Source: an uncultured Candidatus Melainabacteria bacterium
Lineage (GTDB): Bacteria > Cyanobacteriota > Vampirovibrionia > Gastranaerophilales > Gastranaerophilaceae
Direction of reading: 5' to 3'
Length of the DNA: 54,019 bases
Assembly (NCBI GenBank): GCA_934692665.1
Contig: CAKUUG010000007.1
Coordinates: forward strand, 1-54,019
A program made the translations under genes and the position numbers. The notes below the pieces were generated by a model. The model saw only the letters and a list, made by a program, of their open reading frames with translations. It was not told the origin of the DNA and did not search any database. Below, piece after piece: positions 27,020 through 36,154 of the stretch; position 1 is the stretch's first letter, and every line of letters begins with the position of its first letter.

Positions 27020-27454
27020 ATGAAAGAAAAAATACTCCTAGCTTCAGACCACGGCGGTTTTGAATTAAAAGAAAAAATTAAACAATACTTACTTGAAAAA
27101 GACTATGATGTTTTAGATTTAGGCACAGATTCAAATTCTTCTTGTGATTATCCTGTTTTTGCAAAAAAACTATGCAAAGAAATCATAAACAACACTTCTT
27201 CAAAAGGAATTTTGATTTGTGGAACAGGTCTCGGTATGCAAATTACAGCAAACAGATTTAAAAACATTAGAGCAGTTTGTGTATCAGATACATACAGTGC
27301 AAAAATGTCAAGAGAACACAACAACTCAAATGTATTGTGTTTGGGGGCTAGAGTCTTGGGGTTTGGTTTGGCTGTAGAAATTCTGAATGTTTGGTTAAAT
27401 ACGGATTTTCAAGGCGAAAGACACCAAAAAAGACTCTCCATGATTGACGAATAA
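27020..27454 (+). CDS. rpiB: Ribose-5-phosphate isomerase B
   Basis: Interconverts ribose-5-phosphate and ribulose-5-phosphate in the pentose phosphate pathway (144 aa). The ASDHGG motif (Asp10, His11), catalytic Cys67 in LICGTGLGM, and SREHNNSNVLCLG are intact. It starts a plus-strand group divergent from the CooC-like/folD operon across 69 bp. Confidence 0.96.
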   Translation: MKEKILLASDHGGFELKEKIKQYLLEKDYDVLDLGTDSNSSCDYPVFAKKLCKEIINNTSSKGILICGTGLGMQITANRFKNIRAVCVSDTYSAKMSREHNNSNVLCLGARVLGFGLAVEILNVWLNTDFQGERHQKRLSMIDE

Positions 27455-27537
27455 CAAAATATTACACGTTCTTAATATTTTTGCATTTTGCTTTTTCTAT
27501 ATTTAAAATTAGAAAAAATATTTTAAAGGAAAAAGAA

Positions 27538-28176
27538 ATGAAAAAAGTATTTGTAATTTTGGCACTTATGCTTATTGCACCCGTTTTTGCCTATGAAGTT
27601 TCTAATAGAACAGATGGCAAATTTGAAAAAATGACACAATCAGTAGGCTATACTATATTGAACTCAAACAAAATTCAATACAGAACGAGCTTCAGTATAG
27701 CAAAGAAAGACTACGCAAATGCTTGTGCAACATACAGCGGAAAAGAAATTGTCGTAACAAAAGGATTATTTAGAGCAATAAGCACAGAAGACGAATTAGC
27801 TGCAATACTTGCTCATGAGATTTCTCACATAGTAGATTTCAACAAAGGAATAATGAAGGGTTATTTTAGTATTATTCCAAATATGATTAGCCCTAGAAAA
27901 TATGAAAGAATGGCAGACGAAAGAGCTGTTGATTATATGGTAAATGCCGGCTACAATCCGGTTGCAATCATTGTTGTATTGAACAAATTGGGCGATGAAC
28001 AACGATTTGAAGTTTTTTCGGCACATCCTGTTACTTCAAAAAGATTGCTTGCTGTATATGAACACATCTACAAAAAATACCCACAATATTTGGTTAACAA
28101 CTCGTTTAAAGATGATTTAGCATATCAAAACTTTCTTTTGACTTCAAAAGATGCTAGAAAGAAAATAAGATTGTAA
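27538..28176 (+). CDS. Secreted M48-family zinc metalloprotease
   Basis: A 212-aa protease. An N-terminal signal peptide (residues 1-18, ending VFA) directs it across the inner membrane. The zinc motif HEISH is at residues 93-97 and the third ligand Glu is in ERMADERAVDYM; HPVTSKRL near the C-terminus is typical of the M48 family. It is smaller than BepA/HtpX and has no membrane spans, so it is probably periplasmic and involved in envelope protein quality control. The frame opens at 27481, but the ATG at 27538 has AAAGGA at 7 nt and starts the signal peptide. The next gene follows after 1 bp. Confidence 0.88.
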   Translation: MKKVFVILALMLIAPVFAYEVSNRTDGKFEKMTQSVGYTILNSNKIQYRTSFSIAKKDYANACATYSGKEIVVTKGLFRAISTEDELAAILAHEISHIVDFNKGIMKGYFSIIPNMISPRKYERMADERAVDYMVNAGYNPVAIIVVLNKLGDEQRFEVFSAHPVTSKRLLAVYEHIYKKYPQYLVNNSFKDDLAYQNFLLTSKDARKKIRL

Positions 28177-28177
28177 A

Positions 28178-28849
28178 ATGAAAAAAGTTTTAATTTGTTT
28201 TTTGGCTAATATTTTCTTTGCAATGCCGTCTTTTGCAATAATAGAAGACTTTATGCTAGAAAACCTAAATCCAAATTTAAAAATAAATAAAACCTCCTAC
28301 CAACCAATAGAAGATGAGTTTGCATTAAAAACGCTTGATAAAAATTTAAAAATTCAAGAAAAACGCTACATACCTATTGTTGATGAAAATTTGCCTGTGG
28401 GAACTTTTTATGCAGTTGATTACTATTCAAAAAACAGAAATTTTGATTTTGAAAGTACAGATACTACAATAATAAAAATAAAACCCTCAAAACATTATTC
28501 AACAAAAAACAAATTAGAAATAGGAAAGTATCTTGAGTTTTATTTGGCAGATGATGTATCTATCAACAACAAAACATACAAAAAAGGAACAAAAGTAAAA
28601 GCAAGAGTTGAGAACATTTCGCCAAACACAATGGGTGGAGTGCCTGCTAATTTGACTATAGGCAACTTTATTTTAGATAACAACAATATCAATTCAAATA
28701 TCGAAGTTACAGGTGCAAATAGAGCTCTTTGGGTTTATCCTGTAGGATATCTAGGAAGTGCGTTTTTTGGAGCAGGATTGTTGTTGTTTTTAGTAAAAGG
28801 CGGACATGCAAAATTCACGCCCGCCAAAACATATGAAATTTCTTACTAA
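28178..28849 (+). CDS. Exported envelope protein with C-terminal membrane segment
   Basis: A 223-aa protein that I do not recognise. It has a signal peptide (about residues 1-20), then two similar segments of about 23 residues (LNPNLKINKTSYQPIEDE and LDKNLKIQEKRYIPIVDE). A beta-rich domain containing LADDVSINNKTYKKGTKV follows. A hydrophobic segment near residues 185-205 is followed by a short tail. It starts 1 bp after the protease gene, so the two are probably co-expressed and it could be that protease's partner or substrate (inference). No clear Shine-Dalgarno, in line with coupled translation. Confidence 0.75.
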   Translation: MKKVLICFLANIFFAMPSFAIIEDFMLENLNPNLKINKTSYQPIEDEFALKTLDKNLKIQEKRYIPIVDENLPVGTFYAVDYYSKNRNFDFESTDTTIIKIKPSKHYSTKNKLEIGKYLEFYLADDVSINNKTYKKGTKVKARVENISPNTMGGVPANLTIGNFILDNNNINSNIEVTGANRALWVYPVGYLGSAFFGAGLLLFLVKGGHAKFTPAKTYEISY

Positions 28850-28860
28850 TTTTCTTGAAA

Positions 28861-29715
28861 TTATTTGCCTTGAATTTGGTTTACAATGTCGCTTAAGATA
28901 TCTAGCGATTTTGTAAACATTTCAGAATTGTACCAATCAGTAAACGAGTCGAATTTTTCTGCTAACTTTTCATCAGAAATACTCGTTTGGATATCGACTT
29001 CTGCAGCCAAAGAAGATTTGATATTTTTTACTTCGCAATTAAATAATGCTATTTTATTTGCTTTTTTCAAACTTGGCAAAGATTTTAATGTAGAATTTGC
29101 AACAAACATTTTATCTACTTCAACTAAATTCTTTATTGTTTTTATATCGATTTTTTCGTTTTCATTTGTAGAACAAATAAACAAGTCTTGTGCAGATTTT
29201 AGGGATTTAATTTCAGACAAAGGACAATCTACAATACACATTCTGCCAACGTTTTCAAGTGCCGATATATCAGAAAGTTGAGAGTTTTGTGCAATCAAAA
29301 TGCCTGCGTCTTTTAATTTTGGAAGCGATTTTACTTTTGAATTTTCCATAGAAATCGAGCCTACGGCTTTTAGTTTTGGTAACTTTTTCAAATTTTCTCC
29401 AACAAAAAATCTGCCAACAGCCTTTAAGTTAGGCATTTGAGTGATTTCGGAGTTGTTGTCCATAATTATTTCTTGGCAAGCAACCAATGGAAAAGTTGTT
29501 AATTTTGATTTTCTTGTTTCAAATTTACCTGAACAAGCTGCAACGTTCTTTATTAAGTCGTCTTCATTTATGCCTAATTCTTCAAACGTTGTACCTTTTG
29601 GTTGGCAATAATTTGATATTATAATCATATTGTCACTATTTACTGTAGTTTCAATTCCATACTTGTTAAAAATATCAATCGCCCATTGAACTTCATTCAT
29701 AACTAATGTCTCCAC
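28861..29715 (-). CDS. Leucine-rich-repeat-like solenoid protein
   Basis: A 284-aa protein with repeats of about 20 residues of the type LPxLKxVGxIxxxNSxL between residues about 95 and 250, compatible with an LRR or short beta-solenoid. There is no signal peptide and no membrane segment, so it is probably cytoplasmic, in a protein-binding role (inference). Two starts are possible: GTG at 29715 with AAGAAGG 9 nt upstream, or ATG at 29700 with GGAG 9 nt upstream. The function is unknown. Confidence 0.75.
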   Translation of the reverse strand: METLVMNEVQWAIDIFNKYGIETTVNSDNMIIISNYCQPKGTTFEELGINEDDLIKNVAACSGKFETRKSKLTTFPLVACQEIIMDNNSEITQMPNLKAVGRFFVGENLKKLPKLKAVGSISMENSKVKSLPKLKDAGILIAQNSQLSDISALENVGRMCIVDCPLSEIKSLKSAQDLFICSTNENEKIDIKTIKNLVEVDKMFVANSTLKSLPSLKKANKIALFNCEVKNIKSSLAAEVDIQTSISDEKLAEKFDSFTDWYNSEMFTKSLDILSDIVNQIQGK

Positions 29716-29771
29716 TATAAATATCCTTCTTTATGCATTAATACAAAAAATAAATTCCCAAAAAATATTTT

Positions 29772-32006
29772 TTATATCAATTTTACTTTTTTTGATTTCA
29801 AATTGTATATTATTTTTTTATTTTTAAAAACTCCATAAAAAATTTCATCGTTTTCTAATTTGAAAAATTCTTTTTCAAAATCATAATATCCATCAATCGC
29901 AACATAATTGTCATAAAATATATCGCAATTTTCAAATGCATCTTTAACATTTCCATACATAATTGCAAATTCTACAGTATTTTTGCCCAAAAGTTGAGCA
30001 AGCGGAGTTTTCAAATTCGGGCCTGCAGGAATAGCACGAACAGGATTTTTTGGATTTGAAATTGTTCCAAAGCATCTTAGCAAACATATTTTTAAATTGT
30101 TTTTAAAAACTTCATACTCATTCAAACCCTTCGTCAAAACAAACACATTTTCATAACCGACAAAATTCTGCATTGGAAACGTATTTGTTTTCAATTCAAA
30201 TGGTCTTTTGACAGGCATGAAATCTTGAATATTGTAGTTAAAATCTATATTTCTTTCTATGATTCCAACTGCATCATTAGACAAAGTTTTTGAAATATTG
30301 TCTTTCATTTTTAAATTGAATTGAAGTTTGTGATTTTTTGTCTTGTTATTTATTTCAGCAGAAAATTTTATAAATTTTGAATTGTTATTCAAAACAACAT
30401 CCAATTTGATACCACTAAACAAAAGTCTTAAAACGCTTTGTATATTTCCATCGTACAAAATTTTTGATTCTTTTAATTCAAGCTCTTTATATTCGCCACA
30501 AGGTGCAAAATTGTAGCTATCACCTTTGTCTTTTATATCTGTAATAAAAATCTCATTTTTTTCTTTAGTTTTTTTATTTGATATGAAAATTTTGTTCTTA
30601 ATGACTTGTAATTTTACAAAATCATTTTCAATTGAAGAATTTGTAATTTTAATTCTTTTTTTTGGTTTTAAGACTTTAACATTTGAAAAAGAAAACTTTT
30701 TGTTATCGGAAATTTCAACCAATTGTCTATAAATCTTTGTTATTTCTTCTGTCACAGGAATTTTGTATATATTTGTTAAGTCGCTATCCAAAAATCTTTC
30801 TTCAAAATCCAAAACTTGTGCATTATCTAGAATATATGGAAGTTTTAATTCAATTGTGTCGATATTGTTAACATTTGAAAAATTAAAAAAACCAAGCGTA
30901 TTTTTTGAAATTTGTTTTTTTGAATATTTTTTTTTGAAATTTTGGACTATATTTTTTTCAATTGAATTTAAAATATTTTTTGTTTTTTCAAAACGATAGT
31001 CAACATTTTTTTTAACCTCATCTATAGAACAGCCACATATACCGTCGTGAGCATGGTTTTTTATTAATTTTTCGTATGCAAGAAAAATATTTTTTTGATA
31101 TTTTTCATCCAAATAAAAATTCAAAGGCTCTATTATTCTGGAAATTTTATTTTGCAGTATTGCGTTTTGAACCTTTTGAGGAATGCGAGAAGAATAAACT
31201 CCGCCCAAAATATACGTATCGGCATTATCTAAAAATTCAACTTCATTTGTTTTGTTTTTAAAATCAATATTTCTAAAATACTCAAAAGGACTCGTTAAAA
31301 CTATTTCATAATCATTTAATTTTTTATTTATTTCTTTAATCTTTTCATTTGCATTTTTCAAAATTCCAAGATGATCTCCACCAATAGGCAAAAGTAATGT
31401 ATTTTTTGAAAATCTTGAAATTTTTTCCAGATATTTTTCAAATGCCGCCATATCAACATTTTCATTATGTAAAAAATCATTGAAATAACCACCAGAAAGC
31501 CAATGTGTTTTTATTTTGTTTTTTATAAAATTACAATCACAATTGATTTTTAGGGGATTTACGCCACGCCAAATAATTGATGTATCGATATCATTTAATT
31601 CTAATGCTTCAAAAATCGAATTGCTAATACCAAAAACATCACATATATAGCCTATAAAATCTTTTTGCCCAAATTCTTTTGAATATTTTAAACCAATTTC
31701 AAGATTTTTCAACATCGAAGAAAAGTTCACCAAATACGTATCACCACTGACAAAAAACGGGCCGATTGCGAGTTTTTTCAGTTGAATCAGTTTTAAAATT
31801 CTTTCTTTATTTTCAGGCTTAATTTTTAAATAATTCAGAAGAGCAACCACTTGTCCATCAAAATAAAAAAAGGGTGCTAAATCTTCTTCCAATTCTTTAA
31901 TCACACCATCAACAACATCAACCAATCTTATATCAAAATCTTCTTTATCTCGATACCACTCCATATCCCAATGAGTATGAAGGTATGCATAAACTTTTTT
32001 CTTCAT
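29772..32006 (-). CDS. GH38-family alpha-mannosidase-like glycosidase
   Basis: A 744-aa glycoside hydrolase of family 38, expected to release alpha-linked mannose or a derivative. The N-terminal barrel shows the zinc motif THWD (His12, Asp14), the nucleophile Asp123 in YICDVFGIS, and HAHDGICGCS supplying another zinc ligand. The C-terminal part is beta-rich as in GH38. No signal peptide is seen, so it would act in the cytoplasm on imported or phosphorylated sugars, as MngB does, or on stored glycans (inference). I prefer the ATG at 32006 over the in-frame GTG at 32012 because an extended -10 lies 8 nt before it. The gene stands alone. Confidence 0.85.
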   Translation of the reverse strand: MKKKVYAYLHTHWDMEWYRDKEDFDIRLVDVVDGVIKELEEDLAPFFYFDGQVVALLNYLKIKPENKERILKLIQLKKLAIGPFFVSGDTYLVNFSSMLKNLEIGLKYSKEFGQKDFIGYICDVFGISNSIFEALELNDIDTSIIWRGVNPLKINCDCNFIKNKIKTHWLSGGYFNDFLHNENVDMAAFEKYLEKISRFSKNTLLLPIGGDHLGILKNANEKIKEINKKLNDYEIVLTSPFEYFRNIDFKNKTNEVEFLDNADTYILGGVYSSRIPQKVQNAILQNKISRIIEPLNFYLDEKYQKNIFLAYEKLIKNHAHDGICGCSIDEVKKNVDYRFEKTKNILNSIEKNIVQNFKKKYSKKQISKNTLGFFNFSNVNNIDTIELKLPYILDNAQVLDFEERFLDSDLTNIYKIPVTEEITKIYRQLVEISDNKKFSFSNVKVLKPKKRIKITNSSIENDFVKLQVIKNKIFISNKKTKEKNEIFITDIKDKGDSYNFAPCGEYKELELKESKILYDGNIQSVLRLLFSGIKLDVVLNNNSKFIKFSAEINNKTKNHKLQFNLKMKDNISKTLSNDAVGIIERNIDFNYNIQDFMPVKRPFELKTNTFPMQNFVGYENVFVLTKGLNEYEVFKNNLKICLLRCFGTISNPKNPVRAIPAGPNLKTPLAQLLGKNTVEFAIMYGNVKDAFENCDIFYDNYVAIDGYYDFEKEFFKLENDEIFYGVFKNKKIIYNLKSKKVKLI

Positions 32007-32014
32007 AGCCACAT

Positions 32015-32023
32015 TTTATAACA
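32015..32023 (-). promoter_or_regulatory. Extended -10 (TGtTATAAA) for the leaderless GH38 gene
   Basis: On the minus strand TG-T-TATAAA ends 8 nt before the ATG at 32006. There is no Shine-Dalgarno. It supports the ATG over the GTG at 32012, which would lie only 2 nt from the box. Confidence 0.5.
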
Positions 32024-32164
32024 TATTTAATTTTTTTTGTAAAATATCATCCAAATATATGCAATTTTTTATTTTACATATTATGGATGAGTTTTATTTT
32101 TTTTAAATGATGTATGTTGAAAACACAATAGGCGAAGATTTTAATATCCCCAAAAAGAGTAAAT

Positions 32165-32425
32165 ATGAATAAAAGTACAAAGAAATCATTAGAAATCGAA
32201 ATTTTAAACTGCAAAAAAAGACTAAAAGAGTTGGCACCCGATATAGAATTTGACGAAGAAAAATCAACCGAGTACAACAAAGTAATCGTACAAAAAGCAA
32301 TTTTACTGGATAACTACAAAAAATTATCTTACAAACCAAGCCTCAAAGAGAAATTGGAAAATATCCTGACTTCAACTGTTTTCAAAAAACGTAAAGAGTT
32401 GATTTGTGATTATTTCTTAAGTTAA
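32165..32425 (+). CDS. Small basic hypothetical protein
   Basis: An 86-aa lysine-rich, mostly helical protein with a heptad-like N-terminal half (residues about 5-50). Not recognised. AAGAG lies 5 nt before the ATG and codon use (GAA, AAA) matches the neighbours. It lies between two minus-strand genes; its stop is 5 bp from the convergent PEBP gene. Antisense open frames in the same place have no such support. Confidence 0.6.
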   Translation: MNKSTKKSLEIEILNCKKRLKELAPDIEFDEEKSTEYNKVIVQKAILLDNYKKLSYKPSLKEKLENILTSTVFKKRKELICDYFLS

Positions 32426-32430
32426 AAGGG

Positions 32431-32985
32431 TTATTTTCTTTCATACAAACCTGTAATGGTTGATTTTGCAATAGCATGTTTTAAAATTGCTTCTTCTACT
32501 TTTTTTGGTTTATCAGTGTTTTTGACATTAATTTTATCTACATCAAGTGCATAAACCGTAAAGTTGTAATGATGGATTCCATGACCAACAGGAGGACAAG
32601 CACCGCCAAAACCTATAGTTTCAAAATCTGTCACAGTTTCTGTTGCACCTGCAATTTTTCCTGCTTTTTCTATAGAATTTACTTTTGACGGAATATTAAC
32701 AACGAGCCAATGATACCAGCCGTTTTCTCTAGGTGCATCAGGGTCATGACATATTATTGCAAAGCTTTTTGTATTTTCGGGAGGATTTATCCAACTTAGT
32801 TGCGGAGAAACATTTCCGCCATTACATCCATAACCGTTAAAAACTTGGGCATTAGGCAGAATCTCATTGTTTTTTAGTTCTTTGCTTGTTAATTTAAAAA
32901 TATTTTCTTGAACTTTATCTAATGCACTAGACATAATCACTCCTCCAAAAAATAAACAAAATATTAGTAATACAATCTTTTTCAT
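32431..32985 (-). CDS. YbhB/YbcL-type PEBP family protein, exported
   Basis: A 184-aa phosphatidylethanolamine-binding-protein-like fold. A signal peptide spans about residues 1-21. The ligand pocket motifs CHDPDAP, NGWYHWLVVNIP and GHGIHHYNFTVYALD are intact. Bacterial members are periplasmic or cytoplasmic and their ligand is not settled. It lies 10 bp downstream of the prenyltransferase gene, so the two are probably co-transcribed. Confidence 0.92.
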   Translation of the reverse strand: MKKIVLLIFCLFFGGVIMSSALDKVQENIFKLTSKELKNNEILPNAQVFNGYGCNGGNVSPQLSWINPPENTKSFAIICHDPDAPRENGWYHWLVVNIPSKVNSIEKAGKIAGATETVTDFETIGFGGACPPVGHGIHHYNFTVYALDVDKINVKNTDKPKKVEEAILKHAIAKSTITGLYERK

Positions 32986-32995
32986 AAAACTATTT

Positions 32996-33979
32996 TTACA
33001 CTATTGTTCCAATTGCTAAAAATATAGCAAAAAATAATGCAAAATTCCTCCCTAAATACATTCTATACATAAAAAAGTCAATTTTGTTCTTTTTGATTAC
33101 TTGCCAATTTTCAAACGGGCCATAATACCAACGAGGAACAAATTGAATATCTTTTATATTTATATAATCAATCAAAGATTCAGTCAACTTTGTTGCAATT
33201 GGTAACGTTAAAAACACATATAAAGAATTTGGATTTAAAAATCCACCCAACACCCCAATAACGATAACCATATACGCAATTGCAATTATTATTTTTAATA
33301 TATTTATAGCCATAATTTTACTTCCGGATAAAATACACAAGGTGTTTTTTCCTTCTTTTACGTCAAATTCCCAATCCATTATGTTATCCGTATGCAAAAG
33401 TACAATAACGGCAAAAAATATAGCAATTGAAACATAAAATACAGAAAAATTCATCTCGCCTGTCATTGCTAAATAGCCGCCATTTATCATCAAAGGCCCA
33501 TATATTAAACCAATCACGACTTCTCCTAAGTAGTATTTTGGAGAAATAGGATAAAACAAAGCAAGAACAGCCCCTAAAAAAGCAAACACTAATACATAAA
33601 AAGACACGGTAAATGCAAAATACAAACCAATTAAGAGAGGAAATAAAAATAAAAAAGCAATTATAATTTCAACTTCTCTCAAAGAAAAAATTTCTTTTAA
33701 TATCAAATCGGCCTTTAATGTAAATCTTTCAAATGAAATTTCTTTAACCGAAGTGCAAGTTTTTAGTTTTTTCTTTACATCAATGTAATCATCAAAGAGA
33801 TTTGCACCCAAATGCACACAACACAGTGCAAAAACCAATAAAATAAAATTAATGTACGAAAAATCAATGTAGTAGTGTGAAAATGCCCAAATTACAATAC
33901 ATGATGCAAATGTAACAGGCAAAGCATAAAAACGTGTCAATTCTATGAAATTTGAAAAAAATTTTTTAAAAAAATCCAT
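32996..33979 (-). CDS. UbiA/MenA-like membrane prenyltransferase
   Basis: A 327-aa integral membrane prenyltransferase with about nine hydrophobic segments. Both aspartate-rich motifs that bind the magnesium-diphosphate are present: NLFDDYIDVK near the N-terminus and DNIMDWEFDVKEGKNT mid-protein; the second resembles MenA, which makes demethylmenaquinone. It prenylates an aromatic acceptor in the membrane; quinone synthesis is the best guess but no other men or ubi gene is near. I place the start at 33979 because GGAG lies 6 nt before it; upstream GTG (34003) and ATG (34000) lack that support. Confidence 0.85.
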   Translation of the reverse strand: MDFFKKFFSNFIELTRFYALPVTFASCIVIWAFSHYYIDFSYINFILLVFALCCVHLGANLFDDYIDVKKKLKTCTSVKEISFERFTLKADLILKEIFSLREVEIIIAFLFLFPLLIGLYFAFTVSFYVLVFAFLGAVLALFYPISPKYYLGEVVIGLIYGPLMINGGYLAMTGEMNFSVFYVSIAIFFAVIVLLHTDNIMDWEFDVKEGKNTLCILSGSKIMAINILKIIIAIAYMVIVIGVLGGFLNPNSLYVFLTLPIATKLTESLIDYINIKDIQFVPRWYYGPFENWQVIKKNKIDFFMYRMYLGRNFALFFAIFLAIGTIV

Positions 33980-34099
33980 AAACAACTCCACATTTGTCAT
34001 CACAATCAGTATATATTAAATTTTTATATTTTTTATAACATAAGTGGGTATAATAAAAAATGTAAATTTATTTTTTTAATGTAACGTTTTTTATATCGT

Positions 34100-34119
34100 T
34101 TTACAAAAGTTTACAAAAA
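34100..34119. repeat. Tandem 10-bp TTTACAAA repeats upstream of infA operon
   Basis: TTTACAAAAG and TTTACAAAAA sit head to tail, with a third TTTACG at 34123. They lie in the roughly 326-bp gap (33980-34305) between the divergent prenyltransferase and infA genes. Apart from these repeats and AT-rich promoter-like sequence I see no gene there; a frame open from 34156 into infA has no start support. Confidence 0.55.
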
Positions 34120-34305
34120 TAGTTTACGATTGAATTATAGTAAGATTTTTTAGGTTTGATAAATAGTATTTGTGTTGTAAGTTTAAAAAAATCATTTTAT
34201 TATTTTGTAAAAAATCGTCGATTTTTGGCTATTTTATCGCTTTTTTTACTTGCCAACAAAAATTCACCAAGTATGATAAATAAAGCTAGAAAAATAAGGA
34301 AAGAT

Positions 34306-34521
34306 ATGTCAAAAGACGTAATTGAACTAGAAGGCACAATACTGGAAGCGTTGCCAAACGCAATGTTTAGAGTAGAACTTGAAAACAAACATGAAATCTT
34401 AGCCCACATTTCAGGCAAAATCAGAAAAAACTTTATAAGAATTTTGCCAGGCGATAAAGTCAAAGTTGAAATGACACCTTATGACTTAACCAGAGGAAGA
34501 ATAACATACAGATTAAAATAA
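34306..34521 (+). CDS. infA: Translation initiation factor IF-1
   Basis: A 71-aa S1-fold (OB) protein binding the 30S A site during initiation. The sequence from MSKDVIELEGTILEALPN to TRGRITYRLK is canonical. The frame is open from 34156, but the ATG at 34306 with AAGGA a few nt upstream gives the normal length. It opens the ribosomal operon; secY, adk and map, which often precede it, are not here, so the operon is cut off at this point with its own promoter. Confidence 0.96.
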   Translation: MSKDVIELEGTILEALPNAMFRVELENKHEILAHISGKIRKNFIRILPGDKVKVEMTPYDLTRGRITYRLK

Positions 34522-34532
34522 AGGACAGAAAA

Positions 34533-34646
34533 ATGAAAGTAAGAGCATCAGTAAAAAAAATATGCAAAGACTGTCAAATTATCAAAAGACGCGGCAGAGT
34601 GACAGTAGTTTGCAAACACCCAAAACACAAACAAAGACAAGGTTAA
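34533..34646 (+). CDS. rpmJ: Ribosomal protein L36
   Basis: A 37-residue protein with the zinc-binding pattern C11-x2-C14-x12-C27-x4-H32, beginning MKVRASVKKICKDC and ending KHKQRQG. It is a large-subunit protein near the peptidyl transferase region. AAGGA precedes the ATG. It lies 11 bp after infA and 16 bp before rpsM, the standard order. Confidence 0.97.
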   Translation: MKVRASVKKICKDCQIIKRRGRVTVVCKHPKHKQRQG

Positions 34647-34662
34647 TAATAGGAGAAAATAA

Positions 34663-35031
34663 ATGGCAAGATTAGTTGGGGTAGACTTACCTCGCAATAA
34701 AAGAATGGTTATAGCTTTAACCTATATCTACGGAATCGGACCAACAAGAAGTGCTAAAATTTTAGCTGCTTGCGATATTTCTCAAGATTTGAGAACAGAC
34801 GATTTGACAGAAGAAGATATCAAAAAACTAAGAAACGAAATCTCTCACTACACAATTGAAGGTGACTTAAAAAGAGAAGAATCATTACACATTAAACGCT
34901 TAAGCGAAATTAATTCTTACAGAGGTATTCGCCACAGAAGAAAACTTCCTGTACGTGGTCAAAGAACAAAAACAAATGCAAGAACACGTCGTGGCAAAAA
35001 AACTGGACCAATCGCAGGTAAGAAAAAATAA
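34663..35031 (+). CDS. rpsM: Ribosomal protein S13
   Basis: A 122-aa small-subunit head protein that contacts tRNA and the large subunit. It starts MARLVGVDLPRNKR and has YIYGIG, RGIRHRRKLPVRGQRT and a basic tail ending in KKK. AGGAGA precedes the ATG. Confidence 0.98.
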   Translation: MARLVGVDLPRNKRMVIALTYIYGIGPTRSAKILAACDISQDLRTDDLTEEDIKKLRNEISHYTIEGDLKREESLHIKRLSEINSYRGIRHRRKLPVRGQRTKTNARTRRGKKTGPIAGKKK

Positions 35032-35079
35032 TCACGCAAATAATAAGCAGTAATAAAAATTACAAAAGGAAAGATAATA

Positions 35080-35466
35080 ATGGCTAAACCTACAAAAATA
35101 AGAAAGAAAGAAAGAAAGAATATATTACAAGGTGTTGTTCATATCCAATCAACCTTCAACAACACTATTGTTACTTCAACTGATACTCAAGGTAACGCTG
35201 TTGCTTGGGCTTCAGCTGGTGGTTGCGGATTTAAAGGTGCTAGAAAAGGTACTCCTTTTGCAGCTCAATCTGCAGCAGAAATCGTAGCCAAAAAATCAGT
35301 TGACCAAGGTATGAAAAAAGTTGAAGTATACGTTAAAGGTCCTGGTTCAGGCAGAGAAACAGCTATCAGAGCTATTCAAAGTGCAGGTCTTGAAATTACA
35401 TTAATCAAAGATGTTACTCCAATTCCTCACAACGGCTGTCGTCCACCTAAAAAACGTAGAGTATAG
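35080..35466 (+). CDS. rpsK: Ribosomal protein S11
   Basis: A 128-aa platform protein of the 30S subunit. Marks are GVVHIQSTFNNTIV, GFKGARKGTPFAAQ, VKGPGSGRETAIRA and the C-terminal IPHNGCRPPKKRRV. It is co-transcribed with rpsM and rpsD. Confidence 0.98.
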   Translation: MAKPTKIRKKERKNILQGVVHIQSTFNNTIVTSTDTQGNAVAWASAGGCGFKGARKGTPFAAQSAAEIVAKKSVDQGMKKVEVYVKGPGSGRETAIRAIQSAGLEITLIKDVTPIPHNGCRPPKKRRV

Positions 35467-35534
35467 TTTTTGCATACTCACAGCAAAGCATTAACAAAAA
35501 GTAAAACAAACATTAATTAACAATAGGAGCTAAA

Positions 35535-36137
35535 ATGGCTAAATATACTGGACCAACCAATAAATTATTCAGAAACTATGGTGTTAAAGATTTATCAAAT
35601 CGCAAATTAACAACATCTATGAGACAAAATGCGTCCGGACAACACGGCGCAGCTAGAAAGAAAAGTTCTGATTACGCTTTACAATTAAAAGCAAAACAAA
35701 CTATCAGAATGACTTACTTAGTTAGCGAAAAACAATTCGCAAAATATTATGAAAATGCTTCAAGAAAAACAGGTGTAACAGGTACTATCATGTTGCAAAC
35801 TCTTGAATCAAGATTAGACAACGTTCTATATAAAGCAGGTTTTGCTATCACAAGACGTCAAGCTAGACAAATTGTAAACCACGCACACGTACTTGTTAAC
35901 GGTAAAAAAGTTGATATTCCATCTTATTTATTGAAAGCAGGCGACGTTGTTACAGTTAGAGAAAATTCAAAACAATTCGTTAAAAATGTTATGGAACAAA
36001 TCGACCTTGCATTGAATTTTGCTTGGTTAACCGTTGATAGAAACGAATTATCAATAACATTTGACAGAATTCCACAAAGAGAAGAATTGGATCCTGACTT
36101 CAAAGAACAACTCGTTATTGAATACTACTCTAAATAA
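35535..36137 (+). CDS. rpsD: Ribosomal protein S4
   Basis: A 200-aa primary 16S rRNA-binding protein with the S4 RNA-binding domain (ESRLDNVLYKAGFA, RQARQIVNHAHVLVNG). It is the cysteine-free (C-minus) form: the N-terminus MAKYTGPTNKLFRNYG lacks the zinc cysteines seen in C-plus S4. AGGAG precedes the ATG. It sits between rpsK and rpoA, as in many Firmicutes and Proteobacteria; cyanobacteria usually carry rpsD elsewhere. Confidence 0.98.
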   Translation: MAKYTGPTNKLFRNYGVKDLSNRKLTTSMRQNASGQHGAARKKSSDYALQLKAKQTIRMTYLVSEKQFAKYYENASRKTGVTGTIMLQTLESRLDNVLYKAGFAITRRQARQIVNHAHVLVNGKKVDIPSYLLKAGDVVTVRENSKQFVKNVMEQIDLALNFAWLTVDRNELSITFDRIPQREELDPDFKEQLVIEYYSK

Positions 36138-36154
36138 TTAGGAGAGAATAAATT

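Noticed and set aside
32074..32339. Two minus-strand ORFs opposite the small basic protein
   Set aside because: Phe/Leu/Tyr-rich shadow composition and no ribosome-binding site; the plus-strand frame has better start support.
34156..34305. N-terminal extension of IF-1
   Set aside because: IF-1 is a 71-72 aa protein; the extension begins at TTG without a Shine-Dalgarno and has no family similarity.
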